DNA of 40,030 nucleotides from Maritimibacter sp. 55A14. GTDB taxonomy: Bacteria; Pseudomonadota; Alphaproteobacteria; Rhodobacterales; Rhodobacteraceae. Position numbers and translations under genes: made by a program. The notes beneath the pieces were generated by a model. That model did not search any database. It worked only from the letters and a program-made list of their open reading frames with translations, and had not been told where the DNA came from. This document shows, piece by piece, positions 16,858-23,672 of the stretch; the stretch's first letter is position 1; every line of letters begins with the position of its first letter. The DNA is taken from NCBI RefSeq assembly GCF_003122205.1, contig NZ_QEYE01000028.1, positions 1-40,030 on the forward strand, in the 5' to 3' direction.

Positions 16858-17583
16858 CTACACGCCTTCATCTCCAAGAGCACCGGCGCTGGTCAGGCGT
16901 TCCACTACCCGATCCGCCATATCCGCGCAGCGTTTCCCATCGAAGGGAAAGATGGCGTCGAAACCACCCTGCACCCGCCGCTCCAACTCGACCTTCAACC
17001 ACTTGCGCGCCCTAAAAAGTCGTGTCTTGACAGTAACAGGATTGAGTTCGAGGTCTTTTGCGATCTCTTTGACCGCCATGCCCTCGGTTTCGCGCAAGAT
17101 AAAGACCAGCCGTAACTCCGGCGGCAGACAGGTGACCGTCTCTTCGAGCAGCCGCCGCAACTGATGACGTCCAAGCTGGGCCTCTGCGGTTCCTGACGCC
17201 TGACCCGGAAAGGGCAGAATTGAAGCGTGTTTGCTTTCGTTCACCGTATCGTACTCCTCTTCGGGACGTTCCCGGCGCAGGCGCGTCAATGCATTGTTGA
17301 TCGCGATCCGCGTTATCCAGGTCGAAAACGCGGACCCGCCTTGAAAGCTGTCCATATTCGTGAACGCCGTGAGGTAGGTCTCCTGAACCACATCCTCGGC
17401 TTTGGCATCGCTTGAAACGATCCCGCGTGCAACTCGGAAGAGGCGCGGATTATTGCGGCGGATCAGTTCACGCACAGCAGCCTCTGATCTTTCCGCGGCA
17501 GCCGCCACAAGTTGCGCTTCGGTCGCACCGGGACCCATCCCTCGAGATTGTGCGCGAGTGGGCGCTTTGGGTGCGGGACTCAT
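16858..17583 (-). CDS. ECF-type RNA polymerase sigma factor
   Basis: A 241-residue sigma-70-family protein of group 4. Region 2 covers residues about 35-105 (RRNNPRLFRVARGIV, then AEDVVQETYLTAFTNM) and region 4 about 140-205 (LPPELRLVFILRETEGMAVKEIAKDL followed by PVTVKTRLFRARKWL). A C-terminal extension of about 35 residues contains FPFDGKRCADMADRVVERL, a Cys-bearing tail seen in a group of alphaproteobacterial ECF factors. The start overlaps the cupredoxin stop by four bases (ATGA), so it is the last gene of a three-gene operon. No anti-sigma gene is present; the tail or the exported partners may take that role, which is inference. Confidence 0.9.
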   Translation of the reverse strand: MSPAPKAPTRAQSRGMGPGATEAQLVAAAAERSEAAVRELIRRNNPRLFRVARGIVSSDAKAEDVVQETYLTAFTNMDSFQGGSAFSTWITRIAINNALTRLRRERPEEEYDTVNESKHASILPFPGQASGTAEAQLGRHQLRRLLEETVTCLPPELRLVFILRETEGMAVKEIAKDLELNPVTVKTRLFRARKWLKVELERRVQGGFDAIFPFDGKRCADMADRVVERLTSAGALGDEGV

Positions 17584-18110
17584 TGTGCTTCCCTTTGCAG
17601 AATCCGGTCCTTCGCAAGTATATCATCCACCGACGGAAATCCGGCGAGCACTTCGGGGTCCAGATCGTCACTGTCCGGGACCGGCGCCTCCCAGCCCGGG
17701 TCGCCGGGGCGCCCCACGACGATCCGGCCAACCATGCCGGCCATTTCGTGCGGAACGCAGTAGTAATCATAGACACCGGGAGCCGTCAGCGTGATCTCGA
17801 AACTTTCGCCCGGCAGGAGGAAATCGCTGTCCCACGCTTCAGCGCGCCCGGGAATGCGTCGCTGCCTGTCATAGATGTCCGGATGATATGCGGTCGCGGT
17901 ATGGCTGTTGCCGGGGTCGTGGTTCACGAACCTCAGGGTCGTTCCGGGTGACACCGCAAGACCAACGGGCGCGAACCAGACTCGCTCGCCCCGGGCCGTG
18001 CCCTGCATTTCGATGGTCTCGACCTGCATCGCCCGCCCCGTGCCGGGCAGACCGAGGGTGGCAATAATGCCACCCCCTGCCAGGAGAAATTGCCTGCGCG
18101 CCAGCATCAC
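17580..18110 (-). CDS. Tat-exported cupredoxin (plastocyanin/azurin family)
   Basis: A 176-residue blue-copper protein. It begins with a twin-arginine signal (RRQFLLAGGG, residues 5-14, then a hydrophobic stretch to about 27). The cupredoxin domain runs from about 30 to 133, with all type-1 copper ligands visible: H70 in GNSHTAT, C118, H121 and M126 in YYCVPHEMAGM. A C-terminal tail of about 40 residues rich in Asp/Pro follows. It should act as a periplasmic electron carrier or copper sink. It overlaps the sigma gene by four bases and the upstream TTHB210-like gene by four bases, so the three are translationally coupled. Confidence 0.9.
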   Translation of the reverse strand: MMLARRQFLLAGGGIIATLGLPGTGRAMQVETIEMQGTARGERVWFAPVGLAVSPGTTLRFVNHDPGNSHTATAYHPDIYDRQRRIPGRAEAWDSDFLLPGESFEITLTAPGVYDYYCVPHEMAGMVGRIVVGRPGDPGWEAPVPDSDDLDPEVLAGFPSVDDILAKDRILQREAQ

Positions 18111-18526
18111 TCGGCAAGCCTCGACCTGGCGTCTTCGTCATGGAAAAGCACGACATGGGCATGCGGTTCGTCCACACCGGGATGTCCCGCATTGTAATAG
18201 ATGTCGACGGACGACACGGTGTGATTGCCAACACCCAGTCCATTGTAGGACGTACCATTCCGCAAATCTTCCAGCGGCGTCATGTAGACCGTGGCGGATA
18301 GCTTCCCGTCATGGTCGTAGGCCAGGAAAGGGCCGGCTGGAAGCGTGTCGGGATTGACGAAGAGCGTTCCAAGACCGGGGATGAATTCCGGCAGCGGCAG
18401 AGCATCGCTGACCTGGATGTAGGGCTCACCCGGAGGCGACATCTGCAAAGCCTCCTCATCATGAGCGAAGGTGCTGCTGGCAGAGAAGGCGATGGCGGCG
18501 GCGGCCGCGAAGCAAGTTGTTCTCAT
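18107..18526 (-). CDS. exported TTHB210-like (DUF5602) protein
   Basis: A 139-residue protein with a Sec signal peptide (residues 1-21, ...STFA-HDEE). The mature part carries the phrases LFVNPDTLPAGPFLAYD, GKLSATVYMTPL and DIYYNAGHPGVDEPHAHVVLFH, which I recognise as the TTHB210-like/DUF5602 family. In Thermus thermophilus TTHB210 is controlled by a sigma-E/anti-sigma-E pair encoded beside it. Here the downstream genes are a cupredoxin and an ECF sigma factor, so the association with an ECF factor is repeated in a distant lineage. The His-rich end (GHP..DEPHAH) could bind metal. The ATG at 18526 follows GAAAGGAATCGAC. Longer starts would destroy the signal peptide. Confidence 0.75.
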   Translation of the reverse strand: MRTTCFAAAAAIAFSASSTFAHDEEALQMSPPGEPYIQVSDALPLPEFIPGLGTLFVNPDTLPAGPFLAYDHDGKLSATVYMTPLEDLRNGTSYNGLGVGNHTVSSVDIYYNAGHPGVDEPHAHVVLFHDEDARSRLAE

Positions 18527-18552
18527 GTCGATTCCTTTCATGTTCTGGCGGT

Positions 18553-18603
18553 CCCGCACTTGCGGGCACCTGTCTCTTTGATGCGCCAGAACCAAAAAGG
18601 TTC
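18553..18603 (-). promoter_or_regulatory. putative ECF promoter of the TTHB210-cupredoxin-sigma operon
   Basis: On the minus strand GAAC (18603 to 18600) and CATC (18583 to 18580) are 16 bases apart, the usual ECF -35/-10 shape, about 55 bases before the start of the first gene. That would make the operon autoregulated by its own sigma factor. Between promoter and start lies a perfect 6-bp hairpin, CCCGCA/TGCGGG (18553-18566), in the 5' leader. Confidence 0.45.
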
Positions 18604-18745
18604 GCAGATTTCTCCCCGCGTGATCCTCCCCAACTGAAGTGGCCGGCCTTAACGTCTTGGAAAACAGGGGATCGGAATTGTGATGAAGAGAAATGAGCCC
18701 GACCACTTGGTGGGGCTAATCAGAGTCTTGAACGGGTTCGAGACG

Positions 18746-18803
18746 GAACCTCCGAGAAACTGTTTGTGCTTCTGGTGAGGGTGGGGGAGGTCATGCCTGT
18801 ATA
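18746..18803. repeat. 58-bp dispersed repeat, copy 1
   Basis: Runs from GAACCTCCGAGAA to GCCTGTATA and matches 30887-30945 at most positions in the same orientation. It cuts off the IS481 transposase fragment: the last few codons and stop of that frame lie inside the repeat. It is probably the end of another, lost element. Confidence 0.55.
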
Positions 18804-19089
18804 GGCGTCAGCGTCGTCTGCAGCCTGTGCGCGGTGTGGCTGCGGTCATGGACGTCGTCCCGCTTGCGCCACATCCAGACCGTCTGCTCGGAGATACCGT
18901 AGCGCTTCGCCACCATCCAGGCCGGCTCCGAGCTTGCCTGGATCGCAGCCCGGATCTTCGGTGTCATCGTCGCCTGCTTGTGAGGAGAGATCAGCATGCT
19001 CGTCCCCCGTCCCGAACCTCACCCAGGATCGATCTTGCCATGAAGAGCGCAGAGCGGCGAGGGCCTATGCGATCGTCCGGGATAGGACA
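18791..19089 (-). mobile_element. IS481-family insertion sequence, truncated (5' end kept)
   Basis: The minus-strand frame from ATG 18997 encodes the N-terminal 60 or so residues of an IS481-type transposase: MTPKIRAAIQASSEPAWMV, then an HTH (KRYGISEQTVWMWRKRD) and HDRSHTAHRLQTTLTP. It then runs into another repeat and stops, so the DDE catalytic core is lost. Upstream of the start, 18998-19089 is the IS left end, closing with the terminal GTCCGGGATAGGACA. The same end occurs at 32421-32517. The outer end lies 15 bases from the stop of the aminotransferase. Confidence 0.8.
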
Positions 19090-19104
19090 GTTAGGGCGAT
19101 GACG

Positions 19105-20382
19105 CTAGATCGATGCAATTGCTTTTGATGCCTGCACAATGGCTTTGTATGTCAGATCGAGATCCTCCTCTGTCAGGGCCAGGGATGGATAAAGTTTTCC
19201 CGGTGACTTGAAAACCGCGTGACGCCGAAGAGCGGCGTTCCAGGTTTCATTAACGCCTAGGTTGCGGTGCTGGGCGGTGCGATAGTCGATGCAGTCGGCA
19301 TCGGTGAAATAAACATCAAATAACGTCGGGTCGCCACAGATGCGATATGCGATGCCCGTTTCGGTCAAGGCCTTGCTTTGCATGTCAATGAGGCGTTGAC
19401 CCACATCTCGCAACCGGTCGTATTGGCCAGGACGCCGCAACACCTCCATTGTCTTGAGCCCGGCGGCGGCGGCAACGGGGTTGCCTGATAACGTGCCCAG
19501 TTGCATTAGCCATTTCTCAGCCCCGACAGTGGCTTTGTCGAAATGCGCCATGATCTCTGCGCTCGCGCCCAGCGCAGCCAGGGGAAAACCCCCACCGATG
19601 ATCTTGCCCAGCGTGCAGATGTCCGGCGTCACGCCATAGCGCTCCTGCGCGCCACCATAGGCGAGGCGAAAGCCGGTCACGATCTCGTCGAAGATCAAGA
19701 GCACGCCATGCTTGTCACAGAGATTGCGCAGCCCGTGCAAGAATCCGGGCTGCGCCGGAATGATCCGTTGCAACGGCTCGGCGATGATAGCGGCTATGTC
19801 GTCATGTTCGGTCAGGAGTGAGGCCACTGCATCGAGATCATTGAATGGGGCGATTAACATTTCATCGGCCACACCCTGCGGGATGCCGGCGCTATCGGGG
19901 ACCGGCGTTGGGAAGTTGACCCGCTTGACGGGCGATAGGCTCATTTGCGCCTCGGCAGACATACCATGATAACCGCCTTCGAATTTGAGAATCTTGGTCT
20001 TGCCGGTATAGGCGCGGGCAAGCCGGATGGCGTACATGTCGGCCTCGCCGCCGGAGGTGACGAAGCGCACTTGCTCGCAGCACGGCACCGCGTCGACGAT
20101 CGCCTCGGCCAGTTCGATCCCCTTCGCGTTGTTGGCAAAGAAGGTCATGCCTCTGGGGAGCTGCTTCAGCACTGCCTCCATCACCTCAGGGTGGCCATGA
20201 CCCAGCAGCATGGGGCCGGAGCCGATCAGGTAATCCACGTATTCGTTGCCATCCTCGTCCCAGACGCGGGAGCCATTACCGCGCGCGATCACGATGCCGG
20301 AATCGAAGTTGCCGAAACCGGCGGCGGGTAGGACGGCGCGGGCTCGGTCGATCCATTCGGCTTGGCTGTGTGTTCTTTGCAT
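19105..20382 (-). CDS. class III PLP aminotransferase (glutamate-1-semialdehyde aminomutase-like)
   Basis: A 425-residue fold-type I aminotransferase. The PLP lysine is K260 in CTLGKIIGGGFP, the cofactor aspartate is in LIFDEIVTGFR (D232), and TSGGEADMYAIRLARAYT gives the phosphate-binding turn. It is closest in pattern to glutamate-1-semialdehyde aminomutases and omega-amino-acid transaminases, but its setting in a catabolic operon points to transamination of an amino acid or amine made by the neighbours rather than to haem synthesis. It is the last gene of a five-gene operon, four bases after the enolase-superfamily gene. An IS481 end abuts its 3' side. Confidence 0.85.
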   Translation of the reverse strand: MQRTHSQAEWIDRARAVLPAAGFGNFDSGIVIARGNGSRVWDEDGNEYVDYLIGSGPMLLGHGHPEVMEAVLKQLPRGMTFFANNAKGIELAEAIVDAVPCCEQVRFVTSGGEADMYAIRLARAYTGKTKILKFEGGYHGMSAEAQMSLSPVKRVNFPTPVPDSAGIPQGVADEMLIAPFNDLDAVASLLTEHDDIAAIIAEPLQRIIPAQPGFLHGLRNLCDKHGVLLIFDEIVTGFRLAYGGAQERYGVTPDICTLGKIIGGGFPLAALGASAEIMAHFDKATVGAEKWLMQLGTLSGNPVAAAAGLKTMEVLRRPGQYDRLRDVGQRLIDMQSKALTETGIAYRICGDPTLFDVYFTDADCIDYRTAQHRNLGVNETWNAALRRHAVFKSPGKLYPSLALTEEDLDLTYKAIVQASKAIASI

Positions 20383-20386
20383 GGTG

Positions 20387-21490
20387 TCAGTCCAGTATCA
20401 GGTCAGGGTTCCCAAGACGGGCGGCGTCAATGGTGATGCCCAGGCCGGGGCGGTCTGGTGGGGCAATACGGCCATCCAAGCGGGCGGGCGCATCCGGGGC
20501 GAGGCGCGGGGTGACATAGCCCGACAGGTCGCAGACATTCAATACGCGTGTGGGGTCTGTCGCGGCCCCCAGATGCAGTGCGGCGGCGGTGACGATGTCG
20601 CTGCCCCAAGTATCCTCTACGCACACCTTCGCGCCCAGATACAGGCACAAGTCACGCGCGCGTCGCAGCGCCGACAAACCGCCGAATTTTGACAGTTTCA
20701 GCGCGACGGCATCCATGATGCCCAGCCGATGCGCTTCCAAAAGCGTCGCGGTGTCGTGCGCCAGCTCGTCCAGTTTCATGGGCAGAGCGGTAGCTGTTTG
20801 CACGCGGGCGCAGTCGGCTAATGTCGCGCAAGGCTGCTCAAGCATCACGTCCAGATTGGCAGCCGCGCGGCCGACACGAATGGCATCAAGCGAGGTGGCC
20901 CCACAGTTCCAATCACCATAGACCAGCGGACCAGGCCCCACGGCTTCGCGCACGCTGGCAAGCCTTTCAACATCCGTTTGCCAATCACCCGATGCGCCAA
21001 GCTTGGCCTGAAACTGGGTGATGCCTTGCGCCTGTGCATTGCGCGCGATACGGGCCATTTCGTCGGGATCAACACAGGTGATCGAGTGGTAGAGCGGCAG
21101 GTCCGCCTGCCGCCGCCCACCCAGCAGCGCGTGAAGCGGCAGGCCAGCGACCTGCCCGGTGAGGTCCCAAAGCGCGATATCAAGCGCGGACTTTGCATAG
21201 ACATGGCCGGGCAGGAAGGCGTCGGCACGCGCCATCAAGGCTTCGACCCCCACCGGGTCCGCGCCAATGATCACCGGTGCTAATTCTGTAAGGGCCGGGG
21301 CCACGCCGCGCGCATAGGCCGGCAGGTAGTGCGGAATCGGGCAGACCTCGCCCCAGCCGGTGATCCCGGTGTCTGTTTCCACCGCAACTACAACGGTCTC
21401 GACCGTGTCGCACGTCTTACCGTCGGCCATGTAGTAGGCTGTGTGGCTGGCCAGCGGGATGTGCCAGAGAGAAATGCGGGTGATTTTCAT
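20387..21490 (-). CDS. enolase-superfamily enzyme (mandelate racemase/muconate lactonizing type), paralogue 1
   Basis: A 367-residue enzyme: N-terminal capping domain (about 1-115) and a beta-barrel domain with acid/base lysines K163 (FQAKLG) and K265 (LKLSKFGG), and metal ligands D193 (GDWN), E219 (LEQPC) and D241 (KLDE). The two-lysine arrangement belongs to the MLE subgroup, which includes amino-acid racemases/epimerases and cis-3-hydroxyproline dehydratases. Its start overlaps the next upstream gene by four bases. Given the Rieske and dimethylglycine-dehydrogenase-like neighbours, an epimerase or dehydratase acting on a cyclic amino acid or betaine is likely. Exact reaction unknown. Confidence 0.82.
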   Translation of the reverse strand: MKITRISLWHIPLASHTAYYMADGKTCDTVETVVVAVETDTGITGWGEVCPIPHYLPAYARGVAPALTELAPVIIGADPVGVEALMARADAFLPGHVYAKSALDIALWDLTGQVAGLPLHALLGGRRQADLPLYHSITCVDPDEMARIARNAQAQGITQFQAKLGASGDWQTDVERLASVREAVGPGPLVYGDWNCGATSLDAIRVGRAAANLDVMLEQPCATLADCARVQTATALPMKLDELAHDTATLLEAHRLGIMDAVALKLSKFGGLSALRRARDLCLYLGAKVCVEDTWGSDIVTAAALHLGAATDPTRVLNVCDLSGYVTPRLAPDAPARLDGRIAPPDRPGLGITIDAARLGNPDLILD

Positions 21491-22593
21491 GAGTAAACCG
21501 CCACAGGCGCGCCAAGCGCATCCTCGTCAGGATGCACGCCAAGACCCGGAGCCTCGGGCAGGTGCAGGTGGCCGTTTCGGTTGCGCGGGCCACGGCCGCC
21601 GGCGATGTCGACGGCGATCATGTCCTGGCAGGCCCAGACCGCGCGGCAGGCGTGATCGGAGACGGTGGCGGCGAGGTGGAGCGCCTCGGTATCGGCCAGC
21701 ACGCTGCCGCCGGTTGCCATCACGAAAATGTCGATGCCGTGCGCGAGGGCGATGTCACGCATCCGGGCCGCCTTGGTCAGCCCGCCAACGCGGTTGAGTT
21801 TGATGCCAAAGACCTCGGCCAGCCCGTCGCGGGCGATGCGCGCCGCGTCCTGCAGGGTCACGAGGCTTTCATCCACCGAGACCGGAGCGGCATGCTTGGG
21901 GGCGATGGCGGCGATATCGTCCAGGCTTTCGCAGGGCTGCTCGAAGGTGACGTTGAGCGCCTCGGTGGCGCACATCACCTGTAGGGCCTGGGCCCGGCTC
22001 CAGGCGCGGTTGACGTCGTAGAGTATGATCTCGTTTTCGGCCCGGTGCGCCTCGACGTCGCGGATGCGGGCGATGTCGCGGTCCACGTCGCCGCCGATCT
22101 TGACCGAGTGGGCGACGTAGCCACGCGCTCGGTAGCGGTCCATCACTTCGCGCGTTTCCTCGATCGTCTTGGCGCCGACCGACGCGGCGATGGGCCGGGG
22201 CGTGCGCGAACCGCCGCCCATGAGATCGGCGATGGGCACTCCCGCCGCCTGCCCGGCGATATCCCAGCAGGACATGTCGATGGGGGCCTTGGCGTAGAGA
22301 TGGCCGGGCAAGGCGAGGTCCATCGCGCGCTCCACGTCCAGCAGCCGGCGGGGGTCGAGGCCGATGAGAAAGGGCGCCATGGTCTCGATCCCGGCGCGGA
22401 TGCCGGGCCCGTGGGCGGGAACGTAGGTATGGCCCCAGGGCGTCCCCTCGCCCCAGCCGACGAGGCCCTCGTCTGTGTCGATGCGTACCAGCGTGGCGTC
22501 CAGAATCTCGAACTTGAGGCGTCCGCCGGAGAGCCAGTAGGGATGCGCCAGTGGCAGGTCGGCCTGGTAGACAGTGACGCGGGTGATCTTCAC
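21487..22593 (-). CDS. enolase-superfamily enzyme resembling hydroxyproline-betaine 2-epimerase (HpbD), paralogue 2
   Basis: A 368-residue MLE-subgroup enzyme. K165 (HSVKIGG) and K265 (IKLNRVGGL) are the expected acid/base pair; D193 (YDVNRAW), E218 (FEQPC) and D241 (SVDES) bind Mg2+. Phrases such as YWLSGGRLKFE, GWGEGTPWGHTY and PAHGPGIRAGIE are, as I remember them, those of HpbD, the 4R-hydroxyproline-betaine 2-epimerase described in Pelagibaca bermudensis. The lid and the segment VMATGGSVLADT differ, so the substrate may be related but not identical. It overlaps both neighbours by four bases. It shares its start (MKITR) and architecture with the adjoining paralogue but is clearly diverged. 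Confidence 0.8.
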   Translation of the reverse strand: MKITRVTVYQADLPLAHPYWLSGGRLKFEILDATLVRIDTDEGLVGWGEGTPWGHTYVPAHGPGIRAGIETMAPFLIGLDPRRLLDVERAMDLALPGHLYAKAPIDMSCWDIAGQAAGVPIADLMGGGSRTPRPIAASVGAKTIEETREVMDRYRARGYVAHSVKIGGDVDRDIARIRDVEAHRAENEIILYDVNRAWSRAQALQVMCATEALNVTFEQPCESLDDIAAIAPKHAAPVSVDESLVTLQDAARIARDGLAEVFGIKLNRVGGLTKAARMRDIALAHGIDIFVMATGGSVLADTEALHLAATVSDHACRAVWACQDMIAVDIAGGRGPRNRNGHLHLPEAPGLGVHPDEDALGAPVAVYS

Positions 22594-23672
22594 GGGATCA
22601 CCACGATGTTACCGGTGTGCTTCTTGGCGATGAAGGCGGCCTGCGCCTCGCGCAGATCTTCCAGTGGATAGGTCGCCGCCAGCGCCGGCTTGATCTCGCC
22701 CGCCTCGATGTAGCGCACGAGGTTGGGCATCACCTCAGGGTTGATCACGGTGGAGCCGGTGAAGGTCAGGTCGCGCAGGTAGAATGTGCGCAGGTCAAGA
22801 TCAACCATCGGACCGGCGATGGCTCCGGAACAGGTGTAGCGCCCGCCGCGCGCCAGTATGTCAATTAGTATTGGCCAATAGCGACCGCCGACCACATCGG
22901 CGACGACGGTGATACTTTCATCGCCAAGGGCCGCGCGCAGGTCTTCGGGCGCACGGGGCAGGATGCGATCAGGGCAGAGCTTTGCCACGTCCCCGTGTTT
23001 TGCATCGGACGCCATGGCGATCACCCGTGCGCGGCGCCGTTTCGCAAGCTGCACCAGCGCGCCGCCAACACCCCCCGACGCGCCGGGGACCAGCACGGTG
23101 TCGGCATCGGTGACCTGCGCTCGGGTCAACATGCCCTCGGCCGTGGAATAGGAGCAAGAGAAAGTGGCCAGTTCCGCATCCGAAAGCGGGCTGTCAATCA
23201 CCAACGCATTACACTCCGGGGTTGTTGTAAACTCGGCAAACCCGCCGTCTCGCTCGGAGCCGAAATAGCCGGTCTTGTCCTTGTTCAGCGGATCGTATGG
23301 GTCGCGTAGCCAACCATCGGTGATCACCCGTTCGCCAATCCGGGCGGGGTCGATGCCCTCGCCCACGGCCACGATACGGCCGCAGACATCGGCGCCTTGA
23401 ATTCGGGGGAAGGTGATCGGCGCGCCACCCCAAGTGGGGTCCTCGTCATTCACGCTGTCATAGGCCCCGCCGGTGGTGGCCTCGGTCACGGACTTGGAGT
23501 ACCAGCCGCTGCGGGTGTTCACATCGGTATTGTTGAGGCCACAGGCCCCCACTTTGATCAGCACCTCGTCCACGGCGGGGTCAGGGCGAGGCCAGTCCTC
23601 GTGTAGGACGATCTGGTCAATATCGCCATGGCCCATCGTGACCATGGCACGCATCGTGTCCGGCAGGGTCAT
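22590..23672 (-). CDS. zinc-type/quinone oxidoreductase (MDR superfamily)
   Basis: A 360-residue medium-chain dehydrogenase/reductase: GroES-like N-terminal domain (about 25-150, with VGACGLNNTDVNTRSGWY and QGADVCGRIVAVG) and a Rossmann domain with VLVPGASGGVGGALVQLA. The structural zinc cysteines are absent, as in quinone oxidoreductases, but the domain is long and has an unusual insert of about 25 residues (about 59-84) before FPRIQGAD. It probably oxidises or reduces an intermediate of the pathway with NAD(P). Its start overlaps the stop of the upstream FAD/GcvT gene, and its stop overlaps the next start, by four bases each. Confidence 0.85.
   Translation of the reverse strand: MTLPDTMRAMVTMGHGDIDQIVLHEDWPRPDPAVDEVLIKVGACGLNNTDVNTRSGWYSKSVTEATTGGAYDSVNDEDPTWGGAPITFPRIQGADVCGRIVAVGEGIDPARIGERVITDGWLRDPYDPLNKDKTGYFGSERDGGFAEFTTTPECNALVIDSPLSDAELATFSCSYSTAEGMLTRAQVTDADTVLVPGASGGVGGALVQLAKRRRARVIAMASDAKHGDVAKLCPDRILPRAPEDLRAALGDESITVVADVVGGRYWPILIDILARGGRYTCSGAIAGPMVDLDLRTFYLRDLTFTGSTVINPEVMPNLVRYIEAGEIKPALAATYPLEDLREAQAAFIAKKHTGNIVVIP

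Noticed and set aside
18553-18566. Hairpin CCCGCA/TGCGGG considered as a terminator
   Set aside because: It lies in the 5' leader of the TTHB210-like gene and is not followed by a T run in either direction.
19105-20382. Calling the aminotransferase HemL (haem synthesis)
   Set aside because: Only the general class III pattern fits; its place at the end of an amine-catabolism operon argues for a catabolic transaminase.
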